Assembly (NCBI RefSeq): GCF_029210375.1
Contig: NZ_JARGER010000028.1
Location: forward strand, 1 to 64,000
Origin: Nocardioides sp. YIM 152315
Lineage (GTDB): Bacteria > Actinomycetota > Actinomycetes > Propionibacteriales > Nocardioidaceae
Length of the DNA stretch: 64,000 bases
Direction of reading: 5' to 3'
The notes under the pieces were generated by a model. That model was not told the DNA's origin. It searched no databases and saw only the letters and a program-made list of their open reading frames with translations. This document shows positions 17,563 through 26,261 of this stretch, one piece after another. A program made the translations under genes and the position numbers. Position 1 is the stretch's first letter; every line of letters starts with the position of its first letter.

Positions 17563-18093
17563 ATGCAGTTCGGACGCAGCTACGAGGAGTTCGAGGTCGG
17601 CGCGACGTACAAGCACTGGCCGGGCAAGACGGTCACCGAGTACGACGACCACCTGTTCTGCCTGCTCACGATGAACCACCACCCGCTGCACCTGGACGTG
17701 CACTACGCGGGGGAGACCACGCAGTTCGGCAAGAACGTCGTGGTCGGCAACTACGTCTACTCGATCCTGCTCGGCATGAGCGTCCCGGACGTCTCCGGCA
17801 AGGCGATCGCCAACCTCGAGATCGAGTCGCTGCGCCACGTGGCACCGACCTTCCACGGCGACACGCTCTACGGCGAGACCACCGTGCTCGACAAGTGGGA
17901 GTCGACGTCGAAGGACGACCGCGGCGTCGTGCACGTCGAGACGATCGGCTACAACCAGGACGGCAAGGTCGTGTGCATCTTCCGCCGCAAGGTGATGGTG
18001 CCGAAGCAGAACTACCTCGAGGCGCGGGGCGGCGAGCAGCCCGGTCGTCCGGTGCCGCAGCCGGACAGGAACTGGCCGGGCGCAGCGAACTGA
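17563..18093 (+). CDS. MaoC-like hot-dog dehydratase
   Basis: 176 residues with the hot-dog fold of MaoC hydratases. The hydratase signature is partly recognisable in the region LLTMNHHPLHLDVHYAG, followed by FGKNVVVGNYVYSI and the strand pairs HVAPTFHGDTLYGETTV. It is likely to hydrate enoyl-CoA or a related thioester in the cytoplasm. The family is often found in mesaconyl-CoA or beta-hydroxyacyl-CoA contexts, and the upstream acyl-CoA dehydrogenase fits. The ATG at 17563 is preceded by CAGAGT six nt upstream, a possible leaderless -10. It ends with a short basic Pro-rich tail. Confidence 0.87.
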   Translation: MQFGRSYEEFEVGATYKHWPGKTVTEYDDHLFCLLTMNHHPLHLDVHYAGETTQFGKNVVVGNYVYSILLGMSVPDVSGKAIANLEIESLRHVAPTFHGDTLYGETTVLDKWESTSKDDRGVVHVETIGYNQDGKVVCIFRRKVMVPKQNYLEARGGEQPGRPVPQPDRNWPGAAN

Positions 18094-18141
18094 GCTCCTG
18101 CCGCACGTTGTGCCTGGGCCCACCCTGGGCACCGTGAGCAG

Positions 18142-19608
18142 GTGACGACCTCGACGCAGCACGGCCCGACCGGCGAGCTCGACCGGGGGTTCTTCGGCCA
18201 GCCCTGGCCGCTCGCGAACCTCTTCGGCGTCGAGATGTGGGAGCGGTTCAGCTTCTACGGCATGCAGGGCATCCTGCTGATCTACCTGTACTACTCGGCC
18301 GGCGACGGCGGGCTCGGCATCGACAAGGCCACCGCCACCGGCATCGTCGGCGCGTACGGCGGCGCGGTCTACCTGGCCACGATCCTCGGCGCCTGGCTGG
18401 CCGACCGGGTCATCGGCGCCGAGCGAACGCTCTTCTACGCCGCGTGCGTGGTGATGCTCGGGCACGTCTCACTGGCGCTGGTGCCCGACCTCGCCGGGGT
18501 CGGCATCGGTCTCGTGCTGATCGCGCTCGGCAGCGGCGGAGTGAAGGCCAACGCGACCTCGCTGGTCGGCTCGCTGTACGCCGAGGGCGACGAGCGCCGG
18601 GACGCCGGGTTCTCGCTGTTCTACATGGGCATCAACATCGGCGCGTTCGTCGGCCCGCTGCTCACCGGCTGGTTCCAGGAGAACCAGGGCTTCCACTGGG
18701 GCTTCGGGCTCGCGGCGATCGGCATGTTCCTCGGCCTCGTGCAGTACTCCATCGGACGTCGCCGGCTGCCCGACTCCACGCGCGTCGTGCCCAACCCGCT
18801 GGCGCCCGCGGAGCGGATCCGGTACGTCGGCGCGCTCGTCGCGTTCCTCGCGGCGGTCGGGGCGCTCGTCGCGCTGGGCTGGATGGACGCCGGCAATCTG
18901 TCCGACTGGGTCATCTGGATCACCGTCGCCGCCTCGATCGGCTACTTCCTCCTGATGCTGACCAGCTCGCGCCTCTCCGCGATCGAGCGCAGCCGGGTGT
19001 GGTCGTTCGTCCCGATGTTCATCACGAACGCCGTCTTCTGGTCGCTCTACCAGCAGCAGTTCACGGTGGTGACGATCTACTCCGACGAGCGCGTGGACCG
19101 CGACTTCCTCGGGTGGGAGATGCCGGTCTCCTGGGTGCAATCGATCAACCCGGTCTTCATCATCGCGCTGGCGCCGGTCTTCGCCGCGGTGTGGACCTCG
19201 CTCGGCCCCCGCCAGCCGTCGACGCCGGTGAAGTTCGGCGTCGGCACGGTGCTGATGGGCGCGGCGTTCCTGCTCTTCCTCCCGATGCCGACCGGTGAGA
19301 ACACCGTCAACCTCTGGGCCCTCGCCGGCGTGCTCCTGGTGTTCACGCTGGCCGAGCTGTTCATCTCGCCGCCCGGACTCTCGCTGTCCACCAAGCTCGC
19401 GCCGGCGAGCTACCACACCCAGATGGTGGCGTTGTACTTCCTCTCGATCGCCCTCGGCACCGCGATGTCGGGCCGGCTCGCGGAGTACTACGACCCCGAC
19501 GACGAGACCGGCTACTTCCTGATCATCGGCCTGGTCGCGATCGCCGTCGGCGTGGTGCTCCTGCTGTGCGTCCGGCCGATCAGGAGGCTGATGGCCGGGG
19601 TGCACTGA
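18142..19608 (+). CDS. POT/PTR-family proton-dependent peptide transporter
   Basis: 488 residues with about 14 hydrophobic segments. Family signatures are the N-terminal EMWERFSFYGMQGILLIY (ExxER-type proton-coupling motif), GGAVYLATILGAWLADR and FSLFYMGINIGAFVGPLLTGW. It imports di- and tripeptides with protons at the cytoplasmic membrane. The GTG at 18142 fits the N-terminus of homologues. The gene ends 29 bp inside the convergent MFS gene, so the two 3' ends overlap. Confidence 0.93.
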   Translation: MTTSTQHGPTGELDRGFFGQPWPLANLFGVEMWERFSFYGMQGILLIYLYYSAGDGGLGIDKATATGIVGAYGGAVYLATILGAWLADRVIGAERTLFYAACVVMLGHVSLALVPDLAGVGIGLVLIALGSGGVKANATSLVGSLYAEGDERRDAGFSLFYMGINIGAFVGPLLTGWFQENQGFHWGFGLAAIGMFLGLVQYSIGRRRLPDSTRVVPNPLAPAERIRYVGALVAFLAAVGALVALGWMDAGNLSDWVIWITVAASIGYFLLMLTSSRLSAIERSRVWSFVPMFITNAVFWSLYQQQFTVVTIYSDERVDRDFLGWEMPVSWVQSINPVFIIALAPVFAAVWTSLGPRQPSTPVKFGVGTVLMGAAFLLFLPMPTGENTVNLWALAGVLLVFTLAELFISPPGLSLSTKLAPASYHTQMVALYFLSIALGTAMSGRLAEYYDPDDETGYFLIIGLVAIAVGVVLLLCVRPIRRLMAGVH

Positions 19609-20767
19609 CCAGCGACCCGACCCTCGGGGCGAAGGCGGTCGCCAGCGGGATGATGCCGAGGACCAGCACCATCGGCACGGCGAAGCCGATCCGCAGCGAG
19701 CCGCTGCCGACCAGGCCCGTCATGACCGAGCCGAGCAGCGCGCCGACGTAGTTGAACTGGTTGAACCGCGCGATCACGGCGTCGACCCTGGCCTGGCGCA
19801 CCGCGGGCTCCAGGCCGTCGCCTCCGGCGATCCGGGCGGCCGCGGAGAAGCTGAGCGGCGCGACGACGGCCACTCCTGCGCCCAGCAGCGCGAACCCGAA
19901 CACCGCGACCTGCCAGCCCGGGGAGAACACCACGACCGCCAGGGACGCCGCCCCGACCAGCGCGCCGACCCGCAGCACGAGCACGGCGCCGTACCGGCTC
20001 ACGAGGCGGTCGCCGGCCAGCCGGACCGCGCCGCTGGCGAGCAGGTAGGCGAGCGCCGCGAGCGCGACGTACCGCTCCGGCGTCGTGAACGTGTGGTCGA
20101 GGAAGAGCGGGCCCCAGGTCTGCACGCCCGTGTCGACCATGTAGAAGAGCACCATGGCGATGCCGACCAGGATGATCGGCCGCCACGGCACGGCGAGCGC
20201 CTCCGGGAGCTCGGTCGGACCCTGGTCGCGGGGCAGGAACGGCGCGAACGCCACCACCAGCGGCAGCACTCCGACCACGGCGTTGACCTCGACCGGCGCC
20301 GAGGCGGTGGCCAGGCCGACGAGCGCGCCGACGACGCCACCGAGCGTCCAGGCGCCGTGGAAGGACGGCAGGATCGGCCGGGCGTACCGGTGCTCGAGCG
20401 CGACGGCCTGCATATTGGTGCTGGCGTCGACCATGCCGAGCCCGATGCCGTAGCCGGCCATCCCCGCGACGAATGCGCCCTCCGCGGGAGCCAGGCACAG
20501 GACGGGCACGGAGACCGCGATCAGCAGCAGGCCCGACCGCAGCAGCAGTGCGCTGTCGCGCCGCTTGGCGAGCGTCTCGGCGACCACCGACCCGACCCCG
20601 GCGAGCAACACCATCATCAGCAGCACCAGGGACAGGGTGACGTCGGAGAACCCCCACTTGTCCTGGATCTCGGGCAGCCGGGTGGTGAGGCTGAGCAGGA
20701 TCATGCCCTGGGTGAGGAAGGCGGCAGCGGTGGCCGCCCGCGCCCGCGAGATCTGCATGCCGCGCAT
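19580..20767 (-). CDS. MFS transporter
   Basis: 395 residues with 12 predicted membrane helices. The N-terminal part resembles the small drug or sugar efflux MFS group (TRLPEIQDKWGFSDVTLS, then GSVVAETLAKRRDSALLLRSG as the loop 2-3 motif). Substrate unknown. ATG 20767 was preferred because GGTGGA lies upstream; the frame is open to an ATG at 20815, but that would leave only 19 bp to the divergent esterase gene and no ribosome-binding site. The 3' end overlaps the POT gene. Confidence 0.85.
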   Translation of the reverse strand: MRGMQISRARAATAAAFLTQGMILLSLTTRLPEIQDKWGFSDVTLSLVLLMMVLLAGVGSVVAETLAKRRDSALLLRSGLLLIAVSVPVLCLAPAEGAFVAGMAGYGIGLGMVDASTNMQAVALEHRYARPILPSFHGAWTLGGVVGALVGLATASAPVEVNAVVGVLPLVVAFAPFLPRDQGPTELPEALAVPWRPIILVGIAMVLFYMVDTGVQTWGPLFLDHTFTTPERYVALAALAYLLASGAVRLAGDRLVSRYGAVLVLRVGALVGAASLAVVVFSPGWQVAVFGFALLGAGVAVVAPLSFSAAARIAGGDGLEPAVRQARVDAVIARFNQFNYVGALLGSVMTGLVGSGSLRIGFAVPMVLVLGIIPLATAFAPRVGSLVSAPRPSAS

Positions 20768-20822
20768 CGTGGCACGAGTTCCACCGGTCATGGGCCGAAC
20801 GGCGGATCGCGGCACGGGCCGC

Positions 20823-20828
20823 TAGCGT
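20823..20828 (+). promoter_or_regulatory. -10 box of leaderless esterase transcript
   Basis: TAGCGT followed by 6 nt and the ATG at 20835. Confidence 0.45.
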
Positions 20829-20834
20829 TCCCGC

Positions 20835-21719
20835 ATGCTCTTCCCCGAAGCGCGCCGCGCCCTGGAGCCGGTGGCCGACGAGACCCCGGTCTGGAGCGAC
20901 GGCTACGACATCGCCGCCGCCCGCGATGAGGCGCGGGCCTCGGCCGCGACGGAGCCGCGCGAGGACGTCGCCGACGTGCGCGACGTCGACGCCGACGGCG
21001 TGCCGGCCCGGCTCTACCGGCCCGCCGGCGCCGCGCCCGGCCTGGTGGTGCACCTCCACGGCGGGGGCTTCGTCTTCCACGACGTCGACGTGCACGACCC
21101 GGCCGCCCGCCGGCTGGCCAACCGCACCGGGCGCGCGGTGCTCAGCGTCGACTACCGACGCCCGCCCGAGCACCGGTTCCCGGCGGCGCCCGACGACGTG
21201 TCGACCGTCGTCGGCTGGCTCGACCGCGAGGCCGCGGCGCTCGGCGTCGAGGGCCCGACCGTCGTCCACGGCGACAGCGCGGGCGGCAACCTCGCCCTGG
21301 TCGCGGCCCTGCGGCACCCGGGCCGGTTCGTCGCGACGGTGCTGATCTACCCGTTCCTCGACCCGACGGCCGGCTTCGCGTCGTACCGGACGGCCACCGA
21401 CGGCTTCGACCCCCGGGAGGCCGCCTGGTACTGGCGGCAGTACGCCGCGGGGCCGGCCGATCTCGAGCACGCCGACCTCGCGCCGCTGCGCTCCGATCGG
21501 CTCGCGACGCTGCCTCCGACGCTGCTCGTCACGGCCGAGCACGACCCGCTGCGCGACGAGGGGGAGGACCTCGCCGGACTGCTCGCCGACGCCGGCGTGG
21601 CGGTGACCGCGACCCGCTACCTGGGGCAGCTGCACGGCTTCTGGCGACACGCGTCGGCCTTCCCTGCGGCCGAGGCGTTGCTGCGCCAGTCCGCCGCGTT
21701 CATCGACCAGCACGGCTGA
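20835..21719 (+). CDS. Alpha/beta hydrolase of the hormone-sensitive lipase (HSL) family
   Basis: 294 residues. The oxyanion motif HLHGGGFVF (about 74-82) and nucleophile elbow HGDSAGGN (Ser about 153) mark the HSL/type IV esterase family. The triad is completed by Asp in EHDPLRDEGE and His in QLHGFWRHA near the end. Cytoplasmic esterase or lipase for short acyl esters. It is the first gene of a compact plus-strand set (esterase, rpiB, nei-like, phosphatase). The ATG is preceded by TAGCGT at six nt, a leaderless pattern. Confidence 0.9.
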   Translation: MLFPEARRALEPVADETPVWSDGYDIAAARDEARASAATEPREDVADVRDVDADGVPARLYRPAGAAPGLVVHLHGGGFVFHDVDVHDPAARRLANRTGRAVLSVDYRRPPEHRFPAAPDDVSTVVGWLDREAAALGVEGPTVVHGDSAGGNLALVAALRHPGRFVATVLIYPFLDPTAGFASYRTATDGFDPREAAWYWRQYAAGPADLEHADLAPLRSDRLATLPPTLLVTAEHDPLRDEGEDLAGLLADAGVAVTATRYLGQLHGFWRHASAFPAAEALLRQSAAFIDQHG

Positions 21720-21732
21720 GAGGATGGCGGGC

Positions 21733-22239
21733 ATGCGCGTGCACCTCGGCTGCGACCATGCCGGACTCGACCTCAAGGAACACCTGACCGCCTGGCTGAC
21801 CGAGCACGGCCACGAGCCCGTGGACCACGGACCGTTCTGGTACGACGCCGACGACGACTACCCGGTCTTCTGCCTGCGGGCCGCCGAGGCGGTCGCCGCA
21901 GAGCGGGCGGGCGGGCAGGACAGCGTCGGCATCGTGATCGGCGGCTCCGGCAACGGCGAGCAGATGGCCGCCAACAAGGTCGATGGCGTCCGCTGCGCGC
22001 TCGCGTGGTCGGAGGAGACCGCCCTGCTGGCCCGCCAGCACAACGACGCCAACGTCGTGGCCATCGGCGGCCGGATGCACTCGCTGGCGGAGATGACGCG
22101 GTTCGTGGAGCTCTTCCTCGCCGAGCCGTTCTCGGGCGCGGAGCGCCACGCGCGGCGGATCGCCCAGCTCGCGACGTACGAGACCGACGGCACCCTGCCG
22201 CCGCTGCCCGAGCGCCCCGCCGCCGACCCGGATGCCTGA
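21733..22239 (+). CDS. Ribose-5-phosphate isomerase B (RpiB/LacAB family)
   Basis: 168 residues. Family motifs are HLGCDHAGLDLKEHL at the N-terminus, the phosphate-binding GIVIGGSGNGEQMAANK and VDGVRCALAWSEETALLARQHNDANV. Interconverts ribose 5-phosphate and ribulose 5-phosphate in the pentose phosphate pathway. The ATG at 21733 is preferred because AGAGG then lies nine nt upstream; the ATG at 21724 touches that sequence directly. The Cys of the usual GSGxG(M/C) region is replaced here by GSGNGEQ, as in actinobacterial members that use a different residue. The next gene overlaps by eight bases. Confidence 0.92.
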   Translation: MRVHLGCDHAGLDLKEHLTAWLTEHGHEPVDHGPFWYDADDDYPVFCLRAAEAVAAERAGGQDSVGIVIGGSGNGEQMAANKVDGVRCALAWSEETALLARQHNDANVVAIGGRMHSLAEMTRFVELFLAEPFSGAERHARRIAQLATYETDGTLPPLPERPAADPDA

Positions 22240-23095
22240 GGGGCACACCCTCCACCGACTGGCCGGCGAGCTCACCGCGACCTTCGGCAGCCGTGTCGTG
22301 AGGGTCAGCAGCCCGCAGGGCCGGTTCGCGGAGTCGGCGGCGCTCCTCGACGGCGAGGTCCTCGCCGGCGCGGAGGCGTGGGGCAAGCACCTCTTCGTCT
22401 CGTTCCCGGGCGATCGCTTCGTGCACGTCCACCTCGGCCTCTACGGCAAGCTCGACGTGCACGCGGAGGTGCCCGTCGTGCCGGCCCCGGTCGGACAGGT
22501 GCGGTTGCGGCTGGTCGCCGAGACGGTCCTCGTCGGCGGTGACCCGGCGCTGTCGTACGCCGACCTGCGCGGTGCCACGGCCTGCGAGCTGCTGACCCGG
22601 GCCGAGCGCGATCTCGTCGTCGCTCGCTCCGGGCCCGACCCGCTGCGCGCCGACGCCGACCCCGGCGTCGCCTGGGCCCGGATCCGGCGCAGCCGCGCAC
22701 CGATCGGCGGGCTGCTGATGGACCAGACCGTGCTCGCCGGCGTCGGGAACGTCTACCGCGCCGAGCTGCTGTTCCGCCACCGGATCGACCCCTACCGGCC
22801 CGGGAACACCCTGCGCGTCGGGCAGTGGCAGGCGATGTGGGACGACCTCGTCGTGCTCATGCGCGAGGGAGTGCGCACCGGTCGCATCGACACGGTCCGG
22901 CCCGAGCACACCCCCGAGGCGATGGGCCGACCGCCGCGGCGCGACGACCACGGCGGCGAGGTCTACGTCTACCGCCGCAACGGCATGCCGTGCCATGTCT
23001 GCGGGCGTGTCGTGCGCACCGCCGAGCTGCAGGGACGCAACCTCTTCTGGTGTGCGCAATGTCAGCGCAGGTACCGATCGCGAGCACTACAGTGA
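22232..23095 (+). CDS. Fpg/Nei-family DNA glycosylase/AP lyase
   Basis: 287 residues. It starts MPEGHTLHRLAGEL, with the catalytic Pro2 and Glu3 exposed after Met removal; PEGH is typical of Nei (endonuclease VIII) and actinobacterial Nei2. Helix-two-turn-helix motif: DQTVLAGVGNVYRAELLF. The C-terminal zinc finger has two CxxC pairs (CHVC and CAQC). Removes oxidised pyrimidines from DNA and nicks the strand. The start overlaps rpiB by eight bases, so the genes are co-transcribed. Confidence 0.92.
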   Translation: MPEGHTLHRLAGELTATFGSRVVRVSSPQGRFAESAALLDGEVLAGAEAWGKHLFVSFPGDRFVHVHLGLYGKLDVHAEVPVVPAPVGQVRLRLVAETVLVGGDPALSYADLRGATACELLTRAERDLVVARSGPDPLRADADPGVAWARIRRSRAPIGGLLMDQTVLAGVGNVYRAELLFRHRIDPYRPGNTLRVGQWQAMWDDLVVLMREGVRTGRIDTVRPEHTPEAMGRPPRRDDHGGEVYVYRRNGMPCHVCGRVVRTAELQGRNLFWCAQCQRRYRSRALQ

Positions 23096-23123
23096 GCGCA
23101 CCCCAGGACGAGGACGGACGACC

Positions 23124-24221
23124 ATGACCGCACGGACCGGCGCGGAGCGGGCCGCCCGGCCCTCCCGGCCGCGCACCGTGCGCCGCCGACGGCGCCTCCT
23201 GCCGCGCGGCAACCGTCCGCTCGTGCTGCTGATCGCGATGACCGTCGTCGCCACGGCCCTGGTGCTGCTCTGGCCGGACACGGCGCCGATGTCGGTGCTG
23301 ATGGTCCCGCTGCTGCTCGGCAGCCTGATGCTCGGCCCGCGCCAGCTGCCGTGGTTCGTGGTCTTCGTGATGGTGATGCTGATGCTGGCCATCGCGCGTC
23401 AGCCGCAGATCACCACCCGGGTCGTCCTCACGATCACGATCCTCTACGCGCTCTGCTTCATCGTGCTGACGACGTCGTTCCGGCGGTCCCGGCTCGGCGT
23501 CGCCGGGGTGCAGGGCGAGTCGATGCTCGTCGACCTGCGCGACCGGATCCTCAGCCAGGGCGGCCTCCCCTCGCTGCCCGCGGGCTGGCTCGCCGAGGAC
23601 GCCCTGCGCTCGGCCGGCGGCACGCCGTTCGCCGGCGACTTCGTCGTGGCCGACGTGCAGCGCGGGTCCAACCGGCTCCAGATCGTCGTCGTCGACGTCT
23701 CGGGCAAGGGTGAGCAGGCCGGCACCCGCGCGCTCCTGCTCTCCGGAGCCTTCGGCGGCCTGCTCGGCGCGCTCGAGCCGGCGGAGTTCCTGCCGGCGGC
23801 CAACGACTACCTGCTGCGCCAGGGCTGGGAGGAGGGGTTCGCCACGGCGGTCCACCTCTCCCTGGACCTCGGCACCGGTGCCTTCGAGGTCCGCACGGCC
23901 GGTCACCCGCCCGCCGCCCAGCTCCACGCCGGCGCCGGACGCTGGAGCGTGCACGAGGGGGAGGGGCCGGTCCTCGGCCTCATCGAGGACGTCGACTTCC
24001 CCGCCCGCGTCGGCGAGATGCGCGCGGGGGACGCGATGCTGCTCTACACCGACGGCATGGTGGAGACGGCCCGGCGCGAGATCGGCATGGGCATCGACCG
24101 GATGCTCGGCCAGGCGGAGCGTCTGCTGCGCGGCAAGTTCGAGGGAGGCGCCGACCGGCTGGTCGACGCACTCGGGTCGCACAACGACGACCGCGCGCTC
24201 GTGCTCGTCCACCGCCGCTGA
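23124..24221 (+). CDS. Membrane PP2C/SpoIIE-type phosphatase
   Basis: 365 residues. A basic N-terminus and three to four membrane helices (about 38-125) precede a SpoIIE-like serine phosphatase domain (about 160-365; PFAGDFVVADV, VVVDVSGKGEQAGT, AGHPPAAQL, MLLYTDGMVETAR, HNDDRALVLVHRR), which carries the Mg/Mn-binding Asp residues. There is no PAS, GAF or response-regulator domain, so the input must come from the membrane part. Likely targets are phosphorylated anti-sigma-factor antagonists. A paralogue with the same layout lies at 50370. Confidence 0.87.
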   Translation: MTARTGAERAARPSRPRTVRRRRRLLPRGNRPLVLLIAMTVVATALVLLWPDTAPMSVLMVPLLLGSLMLGPRQLPWFVVFVMVMLMLAIARQPQITTRVVLTITILYALCFIVLTTSFRRSRLGVAGVQGESMLVDLRDRILSQGGLPSLPAGWLAEDALRSAGGTPFAGDFVVADVQRGSNRLQIVVVDVSGKGEQAGTRALLLSGAFGGLLGALEPAEFLPAANDYLLRQGWEEGFATAVHLSLDLGTGAFEVRTAGHPPAAQLHAGAGRWSVHEGEGPVLGLIEDVDFPARVGEMRAGDAMLLYTDGMVETARREIGMGIDRMLGQAERLLRGKFEGGADRLVDALGSHNDDRALVLVHRR

Positions 24222-24300
24222 GCCCGGCGGTCCCGGTTGGGGCGCGAGCCCCGCGATGTGGCACGATTGCACCCGCTCTGGGCAGCACTGCCCGGAGCGC

Positions 24301-24374
24301 GCGGATGTAGCTCAATGGTAGAGCCCCAGTCTTCCAAACTGGCTACGCGGGTTCGATTCCCGTCATCCGCTCCA
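24301..24374 (+). tRNA. tRNA-Gly (anticodon TCC)
   Basis: Acceptor stem GCGGATG/CATCCGC, D arm, anticodon stem CCAGT/ACTGG with loop CTTCCAA (anticodon TCC, reads GGA), T arm with GGTTCGATTCC. The CCA end is encoded at 24372-24374. Confidence 0.97.
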
Positions 24375-24419
24375 AGCAGGGTCCGCCGGCGCTCCGGCAC
24401 CGGGCCGGGCCCCACTTGG

Positions 24420-24492
24420 CGGGGCGTAGCGTAGTGGCTAGCGCGCCTGCTTTGGGAGCAGGAGATCGCAGGTTCGAGTCCTGTCGCCCCGA
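24420..24492 (+). tRNA. tRNA-Pro (anticodon TGG)
   Basis: Acceptor stem CGGGGCG/CGCCCCG, anticodon stem CCTGC/GCAGG with loop TTTGGGA (anticodon TGG, reads CCA), T arm GGTTCGAGTCC. CCA is not encoded, unlike the tRNA-Gly just upstream. Lies 57 bp before tig. Confidence 0.97.
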
Positions 24493-24549
24493 CTCAGCCC
24501 AGACAGCACCGACGCACCACCACACCGAGCAACCACGAGGAGAAACCCT

Positions 24550-25965
24550 GTGAAGAGCGCCGTCGAGACCTTGAGCCCGACCCGGGCCAAGCTGACCGTC
24601 GAGGTGCCCTTCGAGGAGCTCAAGCCGAGCCTCGACAAGGCGTACAAGACGATCGCCCAGCAGATCAACGTGCCCGGCTTCCGCCGCGGCAAGGTGCCGC
24701 CGGCCGTCATCGACCGCCAGGTCGGTCGCGGCGCGGTCCTCGACCAGGCGATCAACGAGGTCGTCCCGCAGAAGTACGTCGAGGCGCTCCAGGCCAACGA
24801 CCTCCAGCCGCTCGCGCAGCCCGAGATCGAGGTCACGAAGTTCGAGGACAACGACGCGCTCGAGTTCACCGCCGAGGTCGACGTCAAGCCCGAGATCACG
24901 CTGCCGTCGTACGACGGCGTCACCGCCGAGGTCGACGACGTCGAGCTGAGCGACGAGGACGTCGAGGAGCAGGTCCAGAACCTGCGTGAGCGCTTCGCGA
25001 CCCTCATCGACGTCGAGCGCCCGGCGGCCGACGGCGACTTCGTCGTCATGGACCTCAAGGCGACCCAGGACGGCGAGCCCGTCGAGGGCGCCGAGGTCAG
25101 CGGCATGTCCTACCGCGTCGGCCGCGGTGGCATGCTCGACGGGCTCGACGAGGCGCTGGTCGGCATGGCCGCCGGCGACGAGAAGGTCTTCACCTCCCAG
25201 CTCGTGGGCGGCGACCTGGTCGGCGAGGGCGTCGACGTCGCCGTCGCGGTGAGCCAGGTCCAGGAGCAGGAGCTCCCCGAGCTCGACGACGAGTTCGCCG
25301 AGATGGCCTCGGAGTTCGACACGGTCGCCGAGCTGACCGAGGACGTCCGCGAGCGGCTCGGCCGCGGCCGCCGCCTCGAGCAGGCCGCCGCCGCCCGCGA
25401 CGCCGTACTCGAGGCGCTCCTCGAGAAGGTCTCGGTGCCGCTGCCGGAGACGATCGTCACCGACGAGCTCAACGCACGCCGCAGCAGCTTCGAGCAGCAG
25501 CTCTCCTACGCCGGCCTCACCATGGAGAAGTACCTCGAGGACGAGGGCCAGACCCAGGACGAGTTCGAGGCCGACCTCGAGCGCCGGGTCCGTGACGCGG
25601 TCACCGCGCAGTTCCTCCTCGACGAGATCGCCCGGGTCGAGGAGTTCGGCATCGACCAGCAGGAGCTCTCCGAGCACATGGTCCGCCGCGCCCAGCAGTC
25701 CGGACAGGACCCGCAGGAGTTCGCGAACCACATGTTCGAGCACAACCACGTCCCCGAGCTGGTGCAGGAGATCCTGCGCGGCAAGGCGCTGGCCCGCATC
25801 GTCGAGGCCGCCGTGGTCAAGGACGCCTCGGGCAACGTGCTCGACCTGAAGAACCTGCGTCCCGACGGCACCATCGGTGAGCCCGAGGACGAGGCCGAAG
25901 AGGGTGTCGAGGCCGACGCCGACGCCGCCGACGGCTCGAGCGAGCAGGAGAAGGCCGAGGCCTGA
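24550..25965 (+). CDS. tig: Trigger factor
   Basis: 471 residues. The N-terminal ribosome-docking domain has the signature GFRRGKVPP (about 44-52), a central FKBP-like peptidyl-prolyl isomerase domain spans about 150-250, and a long helical chaperone domain follows. It ends with an acidic tail from about residue 430 (EPEDEAEEGVEADADAAD). Binds nascent chains at the ribosome exit tunnel. The GTG has GAGGAGAA upstream. tig followed by clpP1, clpP2 and clpX is the classic order of protein-quality-control genes. Confidence 0.96.
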   Translation: MKSAVETLSPTRAKLTVEVPFEELKPSLDKAYKTIAQQINVPGFRRGKVPPAVIDRQVGRGAVLDQAINEVVPQKYVEALQANDLQPLAQPEIEVTKFEDNDALEFTAEVDVKPEITLPSYDGVTAEVDDVELSDEDVEEQVQNLRERFATLIDVERPAADGDFVVMDLKATQDGEPVEGAEVSGMSYRVGRGGMLDGLDEALVGMAAGDEKVFTSQLVGGDLVGEGVDVAVAVSQVQEQELPELDDEFAEMASEFDTVAELTEDVRERLGRGRRLEQAAAARDAVLEALLEKVSVPLPETIVTDELNARRSSFEQQLSYAGLTMEKYLEDEGQTQDEFEADLERRVRDAVTAQFLLDEIARVEEFGIDQQELSEHMVRRAQQSGQDPQEFANHMFEHNHVPELVQEILRGKALARIVEAAVVKDASGNVLDLKNLRPDGTIGEPEDEAEEGVEADADAADGSSEQEKAEA

Positions 25966-25987
25966 TCCCCCCGCACGTCGTACGCCG

Positions 25988-26017
25988 CGACCCGCCCGAC
26001 CCGTTCGGGCGGGTCGC
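25988..26017 (+). terminator. Strong hairpin after tig
   Basis: GCGACCCGCCCGA and TCGGGCGGGTCGC form a 13-bp perfect stem around a short loop, 22 bp after the tig stop. No T-run follows, as is common in GC-rich actinobacteria. Same core as the hairpins at 33760 and 38120. Confidence 0.75.
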
Positions 26018-26192
26018 GGGCATTTCGACCGAGGAATCACCTCGGCGGTGACGGGGCACCAGCACGGGGGGTCAGGCGATCCGAGGGCGACACGCCGCAT
26101 CCCCCGGCGTGTCGCACTCGCTTCCCCTGGCCACCCGACGAGCCGCACCCACGCATCGTCACGCCAACCGGAGAGATGTCGGCAGGACCCGA

Positions 26193-26210
26193 AATCCGCT
26201 GTCGGCGAAC
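26193..26210 (+). promoter_or_regulatory. Candidate ClgR operator upstream of clpP1
   Basis: Core CGCTGTCGGCGAAC compared with the corynebacterial ClgR consensus WNNWCGCYNANRGCGWWS: two mismatches. It lies about 40 bp upstream of the proposed -10 box, a position suited to activation. ClgR activates clpP1P2 in other actinobacteria. Confidence 0.45.
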
Positions 26211-26248
26211 AGGGGGGTGTGAGCCGTGGATGTGTCGGCGCTTCCGGC

Positions 26249-26254
26249 TAGGGT
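26249..26254 (+). promoter_or_regulatory. -10 box of leaderless clpP1 transcript
   Basis: TAGGGT with a 7-nt gap to GTG 26262; this also decides the start codon. Confidence 0.5.
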
Positions 26255-26261
26255 CGCTTCC

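Noticed and set aside
19512..21776. Long minus-strand frame across the MFS and esterase genes
   Set aside because: Overlaps two well-supported genes in other frames, with low-complexity Arg/Gly composition.
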